A stretch of 64,000 nt of DNA from JBDHWG01 sp046328525. GTDB lineage: Bacteria > Chloroflexota > Anaerolineae > Epilineales > JAHCIE01. Below the pieces are notes generated by a model. That model ran no database searches. It saw nothing but the letters and a program-made list of their open reading frames with translations, and was not told the DNA's origin. Position numbers and translations under genes: made by a program. The stretch is taken from the NCBI GenBank assembly GCA_046328525.1, contig JAXLWK010000004.1, positions 1 through 64,000 of the forward strand. Direction: 5' to 3'. Below are positions 8,218 through 16,387 of the stretch, piece by piece (position 1 is the first letter of the stretch; each line of letters opens with the position of its first letter).

Positions 8218-9456
8218 CTACACCCGCGCGGCCCAGATGATGCCGGAGCGGGCGGTGAATGTCTCTGCGTCGTAGAACTCCGCGACGTCAATGTTGCCTG
8301 GGCGTTGCGTCACCACGTCGAGCGGCATGTCCACGTAGTTCTCCTGCCGGCGGTAGCAGATGACGCGCCCGTACTGGCGGCCCAGCACCAGCTTCATCGT
8401 CAGGGCCGCGAAGTTCATCGCGCCGAGCAGGTCCTGGCCGTCCGGCTCGCCGCCGCGAATGAGGTACGACAGCGGCTGGAACAGCATGCGCTGGCCGGTG
8501 ATGTTCTCGAGGATCTCGGTCACCACCGCTCCGCTGCCGGTCACGTGCTGGCCGCGATTGCCGATCGTGGCGATGTCGGCGAGAATCTCGCTCTCGATGC
8601 GCTCGCGCTCGCCGACGGCAATCGCCTCCGCCAGAATGCGCGAGTTTGCCAGTCGCGTCAACTCCGGCAGATACATGCGCATCTGCTCCGGGTTGACGCG
8701 GCTGGCCTGGGCGACGGCCAGGATGGCGTAGTTGCTGGGGTTGCTGCGCTTGTCGTCGAGCAGCAGGGTCGCCAGCTTCTGCGGGTCGAAGGGGACTTCG
8801 GGGATCAGGATGCGGTCGGCGCCGGCCAGGTGCGAGATCAGCAGGGTCGTCAAGCCCGTCGTGCGGCCCACGACCTCGACCACCGCCACCTCCTCGCGCG
8901 AGGCGGCCATGGCCCGCATCTCGTGGATGAAGCGCACCCCGCGCCCCAGGGCCGTCGAGAAGCCGAGGGTATAGTCGGTGCCGGCGATGTCGTTGTGGAC
9001 GCTCTTCGGGACGCCGATGACCGGGGCGCCGGCGGCGGCCAGGTGCGCGGCGTACGCGAGGGCTTCGCTGTCGCCCAGTACGATCAGCGCCTCCAGCCCC
9101 AGCTCCTCGATCATTGCCGTGATGTGGGGCGTCAGGTCCAGGGTTGCGCCGGGCGGAGCGCCGAGGACGGCGGGGACGGCGTCGGCCGGTGTGCGCGCCG
9201 GGTTGACGCGGCTGGAATGAAGATACGCGCCCGGCATGCGATCAATGTCGCGGGCGCGCACGCGGGTCAAACCGAGGATATTCTGGGCGAAGCTCTGGCC
9301 GTCGCGGGGGTTGTAGTGGATCAGGCCCTCCCAGCCCTTGCGAAAGCCGAGGACCCCATAGCCGTGTTCGATGGCGCGGTAGACGATGGCTTTCAGGCAC
9401 ACGTTCTGGCCCGGCGCATCGCCGCCGCCGGTGAGAATGCCGATTCGCTTTTCCAT
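8218..9456 (-). CDS. Phosphofructokinase-family protein with altered catalytic motifs
   Basis: A 412-aa member of the ATP/PPi-dependent 6-phosphofructokinase family, by GILTGGGDAPG at the N-terminus, the FBP/F6P arginine in LHSSRVN, EVVGRTTG, and IRGGEPDGQD near residue 325. The ATG at 9456 is preferred to an upstream TTG (9480) because AAAGAGAA precedes it. Key residues differ from canonical enzymes: the PxTIDND loop reads PKSVHNDIAGTDYTLGF, so the catalytic base (Asp127 in E. coli PfkA) is His154 here and Thr125 is Ser; the GGDGS segment reads LGDSEA; and the AEG motif reads AQA. It may be a sugar-phosphate kinase of other specificity, a weak enzyme or a regulatory paralogue. It is first in an operon with an ABC exporter, an unusual partner for a glycolytic enzyme. 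Confidence 0.85.
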   Translation of the reverse strand: MEKRIGILTGGGDAPGQNVCLKAIVYRAIEHGYGVLGFRKGWEGLIHYNPRDGQSFAQNILGLTRVRARDIDRMPGAYLHSSRVNPARTPADAVPAVLGAPPGATLDLTPHITAMIEELGLEALIVLGDSEALAYAAHLAAAGAPVIGVPKSVHNDIAGTDYTLGFSTALGRGVRFIHEMRAMAASREEVAVVEVVGRTTGLTTLLISHLAGADRILIPEVPFDPQKLATLLLDDKRSNPSNYAILAVAQASRVNPEQMRMYLPELTRLANSRILAEAIAVGERERIESEILADIATIGNRGQHVTGSGAVVTEILENITGQRMLFQPLSYLIRGGEPDGQDLLGAMNFAALTMKLVLGRQYGRVICYRRQENYVDMPLDVVTQRPGNIDVAEFYDAETFTARSGIIWAARV

Positions 9457-9671
9457 TTCGATTTCTCTTTCGGTAGACAACCGAAGGCGAGCGCGCCGAT
9501 TGAGTTTGGGAGCGCGCCTGAGCCAACTTCACCTCCCATTCTATCACGAAAACGCTTGCGCCCCGTGATGCAATATCTCCACCCGGCGTGAAGGTTTCAC
9601 CATCCACCAGATGACAGAATAGCAGCCACGCAGCCTGCCACGCATGAGCGGCAGTCAATGGTGCGCTATGC

Positions 9672-9677
9672 TATAAT
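9672..9677 (+). promoter_or_regulatory. -10 element upstream of the Uma2 gene
   Basis: A perfect TATAAT 50 bp before the Uma2-family start. No clear -35 hexamer is seen at the right distance. Confidence 0.45.
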
Positions 9678-9727
9678 TGGAACGAACCTGGAATACGCTG
9701 CCCTGCGTAGAGACGAGGGAGGGCATC

Positions 9728-10240
9728 ATGTTTGACGAGTCGGGCCTGGCGGCTCAGCTGGAGAAGCTGGTCCAGAATGGGCTGGTGCGCCTTGAACGCA
9801 CCGCTGGTGTTCCCACCTGGGAACCGATGCCTGGCGCGCGGCATCAGAAAGCGATTGACCGCATCCGCGCGACTATCACCCCTATCCTGGATACAGATGG
9901 TCGGCAGCTCTGCGCTTGCGTTCACCTCTCCGATGTTCTGGTCAAGTTCCCCGAAGGTTCATACCGCCGTCCGGATATCGCCATCTTTTGCAGCGACCCC
10001 CCTGACGTAGACGAGGCACTGGCGACTATTCCATTGGCCGTGATCGAGATCGTCAGCGCGGGTTACGAGTACAAGGACCTGGCGCTAGGGGCGCCGTTTT
10101 ACATCGGGCAGGGCGTCTTTGATGTCATTGTGCATGACCCCCGCTCCACCCTGGTAACGCACTTTCGCGCTGAAGGAACCCAGGTCTACCAATCGCCTGT
10201 CACAGTTGATCTTGAGTGCGGCTGCCGCTGCGTCGTCTAG
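9728..10240 (+). CDS. Uma2-family restriction-endonuclease-like protein
   Basis: A 170-aa protein of the Uma2/DUF820 family, a PD-(D/E)xK nuclease-like fold very abundant in Cyanobacteria and Chloroflexota. Seen here are the RRPDIAIF strand with its Asp (near residue 83), the AVIEIVSAGYEYKDL strand-helix with Glu and Lys, and the FYIGQGVFDVIVHDPR C-terminal block. ATG 9728 is chosen because GAGGGAGGG lies just upstream; an upstream in-frame ATG at 9677 overlaps the -10. Family members are usually orphan genes of unknown role. This one stands alone, convergent with the amylase gene, with a strong hairpin between them. Confidence 0.85.
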   Translation: MFDESGLAAQLEKLVQNGLVRLERTAGVPTWEPMPGARHQKAIDRIRATITPILDTDGRQLCACVHLSDVLVKFPEGSYRRPDIAIFCSDPPDVDEALATIPLAVIEIVSAGYEYKDLALGAPFYIGQGVFDVIVHDPRSTLVTHFRAEGTQVYQSPVTVDLECGCRCVV

Positions 10241-10328
10241 TGTCGCGTGACGCCAGCTGCGACGGTGAGGTTGTAGCGACTTATGAACGCCCCCCCTCTC
10301 TGATTGTCGCCGCATTCCGCGGGCGGCG

Positions 10329-10357
10329 GTAGGGGCAGGTTTCAAACCTGCCCCTAC
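10329..10357. terminator. Perfect inverted repeat between convergent genes
   Basis: Arms GTAGGGGCAGGTTT and AAACCTGCCCCTAC (14 bp each, 1-nt centre) lie between the Uma2 gene (+) and the amylase gene (-). Its position suits a bidirectional terminator. A related GTAGGGG motif recurs in the tandem array at 27763, so it may also be a member of a dispersed palindrome family. Confidence 0.55.
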
Positions 10358-10389
10358 TACACTCCTGTCATCTCCCGGGTAACAGACCT

Positions 10390-11916
10390 TTAGGCCGCGC
10401 CCAGCACGACCCCGTCCCGCGCGGGCAGCGTAATGCGCACCTGGCCGTCCTCGACCACGCCCGTCTTGACCGTTGTCGACGGGCCACCAGCGGTGAGCAG
10501 CGGCGTGAAGCCGACACCGTCGCGGAAGTACGCGCCCAGCGGCAGCCGCACCTCCCGCGCGCCCTCTGCCACGTTCAGCGCCACCACCAACGTCTCGTCG
10601 TCGTCGCGGCGAGCGAAGGCGTACACGTCGCCCTCGGCGTAGAGCTGGTAGAAGTGGCCGCGCCGCAGCGCGCGGTGGCTGTGGCGCAGGGCGATGGCCG
10701 CCCTGAAGAACGCCAGCAGGTCGGTGTCCCACGCGCCCCGGTCGTGCCACGGGAATGCCCAGCGCGCGTCCGGGTCCTGGTGGGGCTTGTCGTAGTGCAG
10801 CGTCCCGCGCAGCCCGATCTCGTCGCCGTAGTAGACGGACGGCGCACCGGGGTAGGTCATCTGGAACAGCGTCGCCAGCCGCACACTCGCCTTGTCGCCC
10901 CGCGCCAGGCTGAGCAGCCGCGCCGTGTCGTGGCTGTCCAGGATGTTGAGCTGGGCCTGGGTCACCTGCCAGTCGTACAGGTTGAGCAAGCGCTCGATGC
11001 GCGCGCCGAACTGCGCCGCGTCAATCGCCGGGTGCGGGTCGTACGACCGCCCCTTGACGAGGGACGGGCTGACGCGCTTGCCGGCGACAAAGGCGATCAC
11101 GCTGGCCGCGAACAGATAGTTCATCACCGCGTCGAAGCGGTCGCCCTGGAGCCACTCGCGTGCCTCGCGCCAGATCTCGCCCACGATGTAAGCATCGGGG
11201 TTGACGGCCTTGACGCGGCGTCGAAACTCCTCCCAGAAGCCGGGCGTCTTGACCTCCGCCGGCACGTCCAGTCGCCAGCCGTCAATGTCAAACTCGCGCA
11301 GCCAGAACTCGGCGATGCCCATGATATACTCGCGCACCTGCGGGTTGTCGGTGTTGAGCTTGGGCAGAGCGCGGTTGCCCGCCCACGCCACGTAGTTGGC
11401 CGGGCGGTCGCCGGTGTACGGCGCGAGGGGCCACCCCTGGATGAAGAACCAGTCGAGCCAGGGCGAGTGGGGGCCGTGCTCCAGGATGTCGTTGAACGGG
11501 AAGAAGCCGCGGCTGGCGTGGTTGAACACGCCGTCGAGCACGACGCGGATGTGGCGGCGGTGCGCCTCGTCCACCAGCGCGCGCAGCGCTGTGTTGCCGC
11601 CGAGCAGCGGGTCCACCTTCTCGTAGTCGTGGGTGTGATAGCGGTGATTGCTCGCCGATTGAAAGATGGGCGTAAAATAGATAGCGTTGATGCCCAGGTC
11701 CGAGAGGTGGTCGAGGTGTTCGACGACGCCGAGCAGATCGCCGCCCTGGTAGCCCTCGACCGTCGGCTGCGCGCCCCACGGCTGGAGATTGTTCGGCTTG
11801 AGGACTTTGTCGCTTCTGGCAAAGCGGTCCGGGAAAATCTGGTAGAAAACGGCGTCTTTCACCCAGTCCGGCGTTTCGATCTTTACGTCCCGGCGGGTTG
11901 CTGTTTGCGTGTGCAT
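10390..11916 (-). CDS. GH13 alpha-amylase family (neopullulanase/cyclomaltodextrinase-like)
   Basis: A 508-aa GH13 hydrolase acting on alpha-1,4 (and perhaps alpha-1,6) glucans. The catalytic barrel starts at about residue 18 (DAVFYQIFPDRFARSD). The conserved regions are DGVFNHASRG, GWRLDVPAEV with nucleophile Asp217, VGEIWREA with acid/base Glu247, and LDSHDTAR with the third carboxylate Asp330. A short beta-sandwich closes the protein from ~430. There is no signal peptide, so it is probably cytoplasmic and acts on imported maltodextrins. ATG 11916 is chosen over an upstream in-frame start (11976) because CGGAGA lies just before it. It lacks the large N-terminal domain of dimeric cyclomaltodextrinases. 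It is divergent from the 391-aa unknown gene at 11998. Confidence 0.92.
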   Translation of the reverse strand: MHTQTATRRDVKIETPDWVKDAVFYQIFPDRFARSDKVLKPNNLQPWGAQPTVEGYQGGDLLGVVEHLDHLSDLGINAIYFTPIFQSASNHRYHTHDYEKVDPLLGGNTALRALVDEAHRRHIRVVLDGVFNHASRGFFPFNDILEHGPHSPWLDWFFIQGWPLAPYTGDRPANYVAWAGNRALPKLNTDNPQVREYIMGIAEFWLREFDIDGWRLDVPAEVKTPGFWEEFRRRVKAVNPDAYIVGEIWREAREWLQGDRFDAVMNYLFAASVIAFVAGKRVSPSLVKGRSYDPHPAIDAAQFGARIERLLNLYDWQVTQAQLNILDSHDTARLLSLARGDKASVRLATLFQMTYPGAPSVYYGDEIGLRGTLHYDKPHQDPDARWAFPWHDRGAWDTDLLAFFRAAIALRHSHRALRRGHFYQLYAEGDVYAFARRDDDETLVVALNVAEGAREVRLPLGAYFRDGVGFTPLLTAGGPSTTVKTGVVEDGQVRITLPARDGVVLGAA

Positions 11917-11997
11917 GGGGTCTCCGAATGCAAGTTGAGGATGAAATGTACACATATCTCGACGAGAGGCTTTCAAGGTCTCTCAGGAAACCTACCC

Positions 11998-13173
11998 ATG
12001 AGCGAATACCAGTACTATGAGTTCCAGGCGATTGACCGACCGCTGACACCTGAACAGCAAGACCAGATACGCAAGCTATCAAGCCGCGTCCGCCCGACAG
12101 CCACGCAGGCCGTGTTCACCTACAGTTATAGCGACTTTCGCGGCGACCCGCTCACGGTGCTCGAACAGCATTTCGACGCCATGCTGTACACGGCGAACTG
12201 GGGCTCGAAGCAACTCGCCTTTCGCTTCCCGCGTCCAGCCGTCGTCGTGGAGCATCTGGAGGCGTATTCCATTGAGGTTGAGAGTGACTATGCCAACGGG
12301 GTGTCGCTTAGGTCCAGCCCGGAGCACATCATCCTCAATATCGAGTACCACGACGACGAACCGCCCGACTGGATTGAGGGCGAAGGGGTGTTGGGGAGCC
12401 TGATACCGCTGCGCGAAGATATTCTGCGTGGCGACTTCAGAGCGCTCTACCTCGCCTGGCTCAAAGCGGCCGCCATGATGGCTGAGCCTGGCGACGAACC
12501 GTGGGACGAGGAGGAAGACAGCGGCTCGGACGGAGAAGAGGCGGAGCTGATCGAGCCGCCGGTCCCGCCCGGGCTGGGGCACCTGACCGGCCCGCTGCAA
12601 GCCCTCGTCGAGTTCCTCGACATTGACGAGGACCTGGTGCGGGCAGCAGCGTCCGCAAGCCCGCGCATGGAGCGGACGCACGAACCGGTCGAGGCGTGGA
12701 TCAAGCTGCTCCCCGAAGCTGAGCGCGACGCTTTCCTGGTCCGGGTCGCGCACGGTGAGACGCACGTGGGGGTGGAGTTGATGCGACGCCTGCGCGAGGT
12801 GGCTGGGTCCCACTCTCAGGCGGAAGGCCGGCTTCCCGCGCGGCGCTCCTTCGCCACGCTAGTCGCCGTAGCCGAGAGTATCCGCCTGCGTCGCAAAGCG
12901 CAGGAGCGTCAGGCGGCCGAGCAAGTGCGCATCCGACGGCTGGAGGCACTGGCGCAGCGCGAGCCTGAGACCTGGCAGCAGGTGATGACGCTGATCGAGC
13001 AGAAGCAGGCGAAAGCATACGATGAGGCGGTCAAGCTCCTGGTCGAGCTGCGGGACCTGGCGCAGCATCGAGGCGAGATTGTGCAGTTCGAGGCAAGGAT
13101 GAGCGCTATTCACGAACGGCATGCCAAGAGCAGGACGCTGCTGGAGCGGCTCCGAAAGGCAAGGCTGCTATGA
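11998..13173 (+). CDS. Conserved-looking hypothetical protein, acidic linker and C-terminal coiled coil
   Basis: A 391-aa protein. Residues 1-165 form a compact, mixed domain (MSEYQYYEFQAIDRPLTPE at the N-terminus, then sequences rich in Tyr and Trp). Residues ~170-190 are a highly acidic linker (runs of Asp and Glu). The rest is helical and rich in Arg, Glu and Ala, with a likely coiled coil from ~275 to the end. ATG 11998 has AGGAAA upstream. I have seen similar N-termini only in unannotated proteins and do not assign a function; there is no catalytic motif I can name. It is divergent from a GH13 gene and followed by another. The antisense reading of the amylase gene is open in the same frame upstream but is not coding. 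Confidence 0.8.
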   Translation: MSEYQYYEFQAIDRPLTPEQQDQIRKLSSRVRPTATQAVFTYSYSDFRGDPLTVLEQHFDAMLYTANWGSKQLAFRFPRPAVVVEHLEAYSIEVESDYANGVSLRSSPEHIILNIEYHDDEPPDWIEGEGVLGSLIPLREDILRGDFRALYLAWLKAAAMMAEPGDEPWDEEEDSGSDGEEAELIEPPVPPGLGHLTGPLQALVEFLDIDEDLVRAAASASPRMERTHEPVEAWIKLLPEAERDAFLVRVAHGETHVGVELMRRLREVAGSHSQAEGRLPARRSFATLVAVAESIRLRRKAQERQAAEQVRIRRLEALAQREPETWQQVMTLIEQKQAKAYDEAVKLLVELRDLAQHRGEIVQFEARMSAIHERHAKSRTLLERLRKARLL

Positions 13174-13226
13174 ACGAGCGGCGATAGTTGACCTATCCGT
13201 TCGGACCATCATCCACCCCGCGTCAG

Positions 13227-13335
13227 CTGTCGCCCCTTCGCGCTGCTCAGGGCAAGCTCTGAGCAGCGCGAAGGGCCCCCAGAGCGCCGGGGGATGCTTC
13301 GCCGCACTCAGCATGACAGCGGGGCGTGACGTTTC
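13227..13335. repeat. Dispersed intergenic repeat, family B (copy 2)
   Basis: Shares GCGAAGGGCCCCCAGAG, GGGGATGCTTC and CAGCATGAC with 7404-7470. Here an extra inverted arm (CCTTCGCGCTGCTCAG ... CTGAGCAGCGCGAAGG) makes a complete hairpin; copy 1 has lost most of the left arm. Confidence 0.65.
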
Positions 13336-13381
13336 TGAGCCGGGCAGGTCATGCCCGGCTTAGGTCGGCGCGACACGTTTG

Positions 13382-15268
13382 CTATAGGGCGATGCCGCGC
13401 ATGCCGGGGGGCACGCCGGCGACGGTCAGGATTTGCGCCTCCATCGGATCGAGCGACACCGGCAACACCAGCAGCGGGCCGTCGCCGCCCGTCCCGTCGG
13501 CGTAGGTGACGCTCACGCTGCCCTGGGGTTTGAACGTCACGGCCTGCGCGCCGCCCTCGCGCCCTGCCCGGTTGCTGAACACCGTCGTGTACACCGTTCC
13601 GTCGCGGTTGAGCGACGCATCCACGATGACCGCCCCGCCGAAGCGCGCCGTGGTCGAGGGGTTCGCCACGACGACGACCTCGCGGTCGTTGAGGATGCGG
13701 GAGAAGGCCACCGCGCCGCCGCCGCCCTGGGAAATGGTGAAGTGAACGTCGTCAGCCGACGTCGCGCGGAAGTACTGGCGGCCGTAGCGCAGGGCGGGCT
13801 GGCTGTCGCGGGTGTGGCTCAGGCGCTGGATGGTCTGGTAGAACGGGTTGTCGCGGTCGAAGGCCTCCGGCTTGCCCCACAGCGCCTCCCGCACCGCCTC
13901 GAGCGAGTCGCCCGAAGCGTGCAACCCCTGCTCCGTGCCATAGTAGACACACGGAATCCCCTGGAGCGAGAACAGCAGGGTCAGCGCCAGCGTCACCTGC
14001 CCGTCGAAGCGGGTCGGGTCGGCCGGGTCCACGTAGCGGATGCGATGGTACTGGTCGTGGTTGTCGAGGAACGTGACGAAGTAGCGGCTCGCGTCGCCGT
14101 GATTGCTCAGCACACTGCGCCCGATGTCGCGCCGCCGGCGGTACATGCCCGCCAGCTCCTCCGCCGAGCGAAAGCCCTTCGCCACGTCCGGCAGGCGGAA
14201 GAACAGCGGGAAGTCGAGGGCGGCGTCCACGCCCACCAGGTCGCCGTCGTCCGTGACCGTGTTGCGGCCGACGTAGGCCTGAATCTTGGCCTCTTCGTCG
14301 TATACCTCGCCGTAGGTGAAGAAGTTCCGCTTGCCGATGCTCAGGGCGTACTCGCGGATCGCGTTGCCGAAGGTGCGCGCCGTGTCCGGCGGCAGGTACT
14401 TCAGGGTGTCTATACGGAAGCCGTCCACGTCGTAGCGGGCGATGAGATACTGGTAGGCGCGGATGAGGGCCGACAGGGCGGGGACGAAGCCGGTCGCAGG
14501 GTCGCGGTACTCGGCGACGATCTCCTTCAGGGTGAAGAAGTCGCCCGCCTTCTCTTGCAAGTCGCTGGGGCGGTCGAAGGCGTTGCCCTGGCGGCGGAAG
14601 TAGCGGTTGTCCCGCAGCTCGGCCGGCCAGACGGCCGCGTCGCGGTGCGGGTCGGCGGGCGCTTCCGTCCAGTCGGCACGGCCGACGCCGGTCTCGTCGC
14701 GCCAGCGAATGGTGTACGGGCCGCTATCGCGCCAGGAGGCCATGGCCGCCGTCGTCCCGTCGTCCAGCACATACTCGAACGTGTCGCCCGTGTGATTGAG
14801 AACGATGTCGAAGATGACGTACATCCCCAGGGCGTGAGCATCCTCCACCAGGGCGATTAGCTCATTCTCCACCAGCGCCGGGTTCGTCCGCGCCGCGTCG
14901 GGATCGCTCGCCAGGCGCGGGTCAATGCTGAGGAAGTCCTGGATGCCGTAGCCGTGGTAGCTGTCCGGGCGATACTGGCAGTTCTTCTGCACCGGCGACA
15001 GCCAGATTGCGCCGACGCCCAGATCCTTCAGGTAGTCGAGTTTCTGGCGCACCCCCTCCAGCGTGCCGCCCTGGAAGATGGGGTGGGCGCCATCCCACGA
15101 CGCCTGGGGCGGGGCAGTCGGATTGTTGAAGCGGTCCACGAGCAGTTGGTAGATCCAGACGTCGCGCCAATCAGTGGGCGATGGGTAGACGCCCGCCGCC
15201 AGGGACGGGTCGAGCCGCCGCGCTTCCATGGCCGCCTGTATCGTTGGATGCCAGACAGACTCAATCAT
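13382..15268 (-). CDS. GH13 alpha-amylase family protein
   Basis: A 628-aa GH13 enzyme. After a ~35-residue lead come VWIYQLLVDRFNNPTA, the barrel with FDIVLNHTGD, FRIDTLKYLP (nucleophile Asp287), TYGEVYDEE (acid/base Glu321) and FLDNHDQ (third Asp near 405), then a C-terminal beta domain (~510-628). A long insertion between ~165 and 255 distinguishes it from the shorter GH13 protein at 10390. No signal peptide is seen. ATG 15268 has AGGAGGGT just upstream, one of the best ribosome sites in the window; a longer in-frame reading upstream has none. Likely role: intracellular alpha-glucan breakdown alongside the 10390 enzyme. Confidence 0.92.
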   Translation of the reverse strand: MIESVWHPTIQAAMEARRLDPSLAAGVYPSPTDWRDVWIYQLLVDRFNNPTAPPQASWDGAHPIFQGGTLEGVRQKLDYLKDLGVGAIWLSPVQKNCQYRPDSYHGYGIQDFLSIDPRLASDPDAARTNPALVENELIALVEDAHALGMYVIFDIVLNHTGDTFEYVLDDGTTAAMASWRDSGPYTIRWRDETGVGRADWTEAPADPHRDAAVWPAELRDNRYFRRQGNAFDRPSDLQEKAGDFFTLKEIVAEYRDPATGFVPALSALIRAYQYLIARYDVDGFRIDTLKYLPPDTARTFGNAIREYALSIGKRNFFTYGEVYDEEAKIQAYVGRNTVTDDGDLVGVDAALDFPLFFRLPDVAKGFRSAEELAGMYRRRRDIGRSVLSNHGDASRYFVTFLDNHDQYHRIRYVDPADPTRFDGQVTLALTLLFSLQGIPCVYYGTEQGLHASGDSLEAVREALWGKPEAFDRDNPFYQTIQRLSHTRDSQPALRYGRQYFRATSADDVHFTISQGGGGAVAFSRILNDREVVVVANPSTTARFGGAVIVDASLNRDGTVYTTVFSNRAGREGGAQAVTFKPQGSVSVTYADGTGGDGPLLVLPVSLDPMEAQILTVAGVPPGMRGIAL

Positions 15269-15392
15269 GGGATACCCTCCTGGTGAAATGGACACAAAAG
15301 GGACGAGCGATGCTCGTCCCCCCTTTCCGTAAACGGCGCCAATGCAAATGAGCCGTCTGCCCTGCAACCGTGACTTGGCCGCGCTATCGCGC

Positions 15393-15495
15393 GAGCGCCA
15401 GGCTGAAGCGCTGGCGCTGAGTGGGCAAAGTCCTGCGGACTGGTTGAGTCCCGAAGGGACTTTGCCCTTTTAGCGGCGTGGCTTTAGCCCGCCGC
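15393..15495. repeat. Dispersed intergenic repeat, family A (copy 2), with hairpins
   Basis: Two hairpins: GAGCGCCAG/CTGGCGCT near 15393-15420, and GGGCAAAGTCC (15423-15433) with GGACTTTGCCC (15457-15467), the latter followed by TTTT. It could terminate transcription reading rightward and is shared in part with 4866-4965. Confidence 0.55.
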
Positions 15496-15499
15496 CCGC

Positions 15500-16339
15500 C
15501 TACTTCCCCGACTTCTTCGTCGCCTTCGCGCTGGAGGACTTGCGGCCCGCGTCCTTGGCGAACCGGCCGCCCTGACGCTGCGAGCCGGCCGCGCGGGCGG
15601 CAGTCTGGGTGGTGGTGGTCGCCTCCGGCCCGGCCAGGTTGTCGAACGCCTCCTCGATCTGGCGGTACGCCGTGTCGGTGATGCGCTTGCCGCCGCCGGT
15701 CACCTCGCGGAACTTGTTGCGCAGGGTCTCCGGCGTTGCCACGTTATCGGCGCAGCCCTCGACCTGGAGCTGCGCGGCCGCGTTGCTGAACACGATGATG
15801 CCGTCTACGGGAATGTCGGTGTCGGACGCGGCCGCCGTGGCAAGCTGCTTCACCTGGAGCATAGTGCGCTCCAGGTCCTTCGACGGATTGCCCAGGCGCT
15901 CGCGGCTCAGGCTGCTCAGCATCTTGAGGAGGCCGAGCTTGTTCTTCCACTTCCCGTCCTGGCACTGGATGACGCCCTCCTGGCTCTTGACGAGGAACAC
16001 CGTCAGCCCGGCCGGCGAGAGCATCACCTGCTCGGCGGCGGGCAGCGACCAGGAATACAGCTTGTGTTTGATGTCCAGCGCGTTGAACGCCGTCTCGAGC
16101 GCCTGGTCGGCGCGCGGGCGGCCGGGCACCGACAGCCACTTGTCGGCGAGGCCAATGCCGAAGGAGGAGCACAGGACGCCGCCGATGAGCGCGCCCCACG
16201 CCAGAATCTGCGACGACTGGTTGCCGGTCTGGAGCGAGAGGATGAGGCCGCCGAGCAAGAAGACGAGACCGAGGGGCATCAGTATGCGCGCCCACCGCCC
16301 GCGAGCCTTGATGACGTTTTCGTTTTTGACGATGCGCAT
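15500..16339 (-). CDS. Membrane protein with NERD-like domain
   Basis: A 279-aa protein with two N-terminal membrane helices (about 17-38 and 45-66), a central domain, and a C-terminal tail rich in Lys, Ser and Ala (~235-279). The central domain carries LPAAEQVMLSPAGLTVFLVKSQEG near 98-120, which fits the core of the NERD (nuclease-related) domain, where a strand with a hydrophobic-G pattern leads to a Lys-containing strand. The catalytic Asp and Glu expected upstream are not obvious, so this may be a degenerate or regulatory member. It lies 48 bp downstream of plsX on the same strand and may share its transcript. The low-complexity basic tail suggests nucleic acid or membrane-surface binding. 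Confidence 0.6.
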   Translation of the reverse strand: MRIVKNENVIKARGRWARILMPLGLVFLLGGLILSLQTGNQSSQILAWGALIGGVLCSSFGIGLADKWLSVPGRPRADQALETAFNALDIKHKLYSWSLPAAEQVMLSPAGLTVFLVKSQEGVIQCQDGKWKNKLGLLKMLSSLSRERLGNPSKDLERTMLQVKQLATAAASDTDIPVDGIIVFSNAAAQLQVEGCADNVATPETLRNKFREVTGGGKRITDTAYRQIEEAFDNLAGPEATTTTQTAARAAGSQRQGGRFAKDAGRKSSSAKATKKSGK

Positions 16340-16387
16340 AAGTTCTTATTCCGTGTATTCTGTGTATTCCGTGGTGAGCCTCTTGAC

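Noticed and set aside
7492..9591. 699-codon plus-strand reading across the ATPase and phosphofructokinase genes
   Set aside because: Antisense to two clear genes, with no ribosome site or known domain.
10654..11997. Upstream extension of the 391-aa gene frame
   Set aside because: It is the antisense of the GH13 gene; the true start is ATG 11998 with its own ribosome site.
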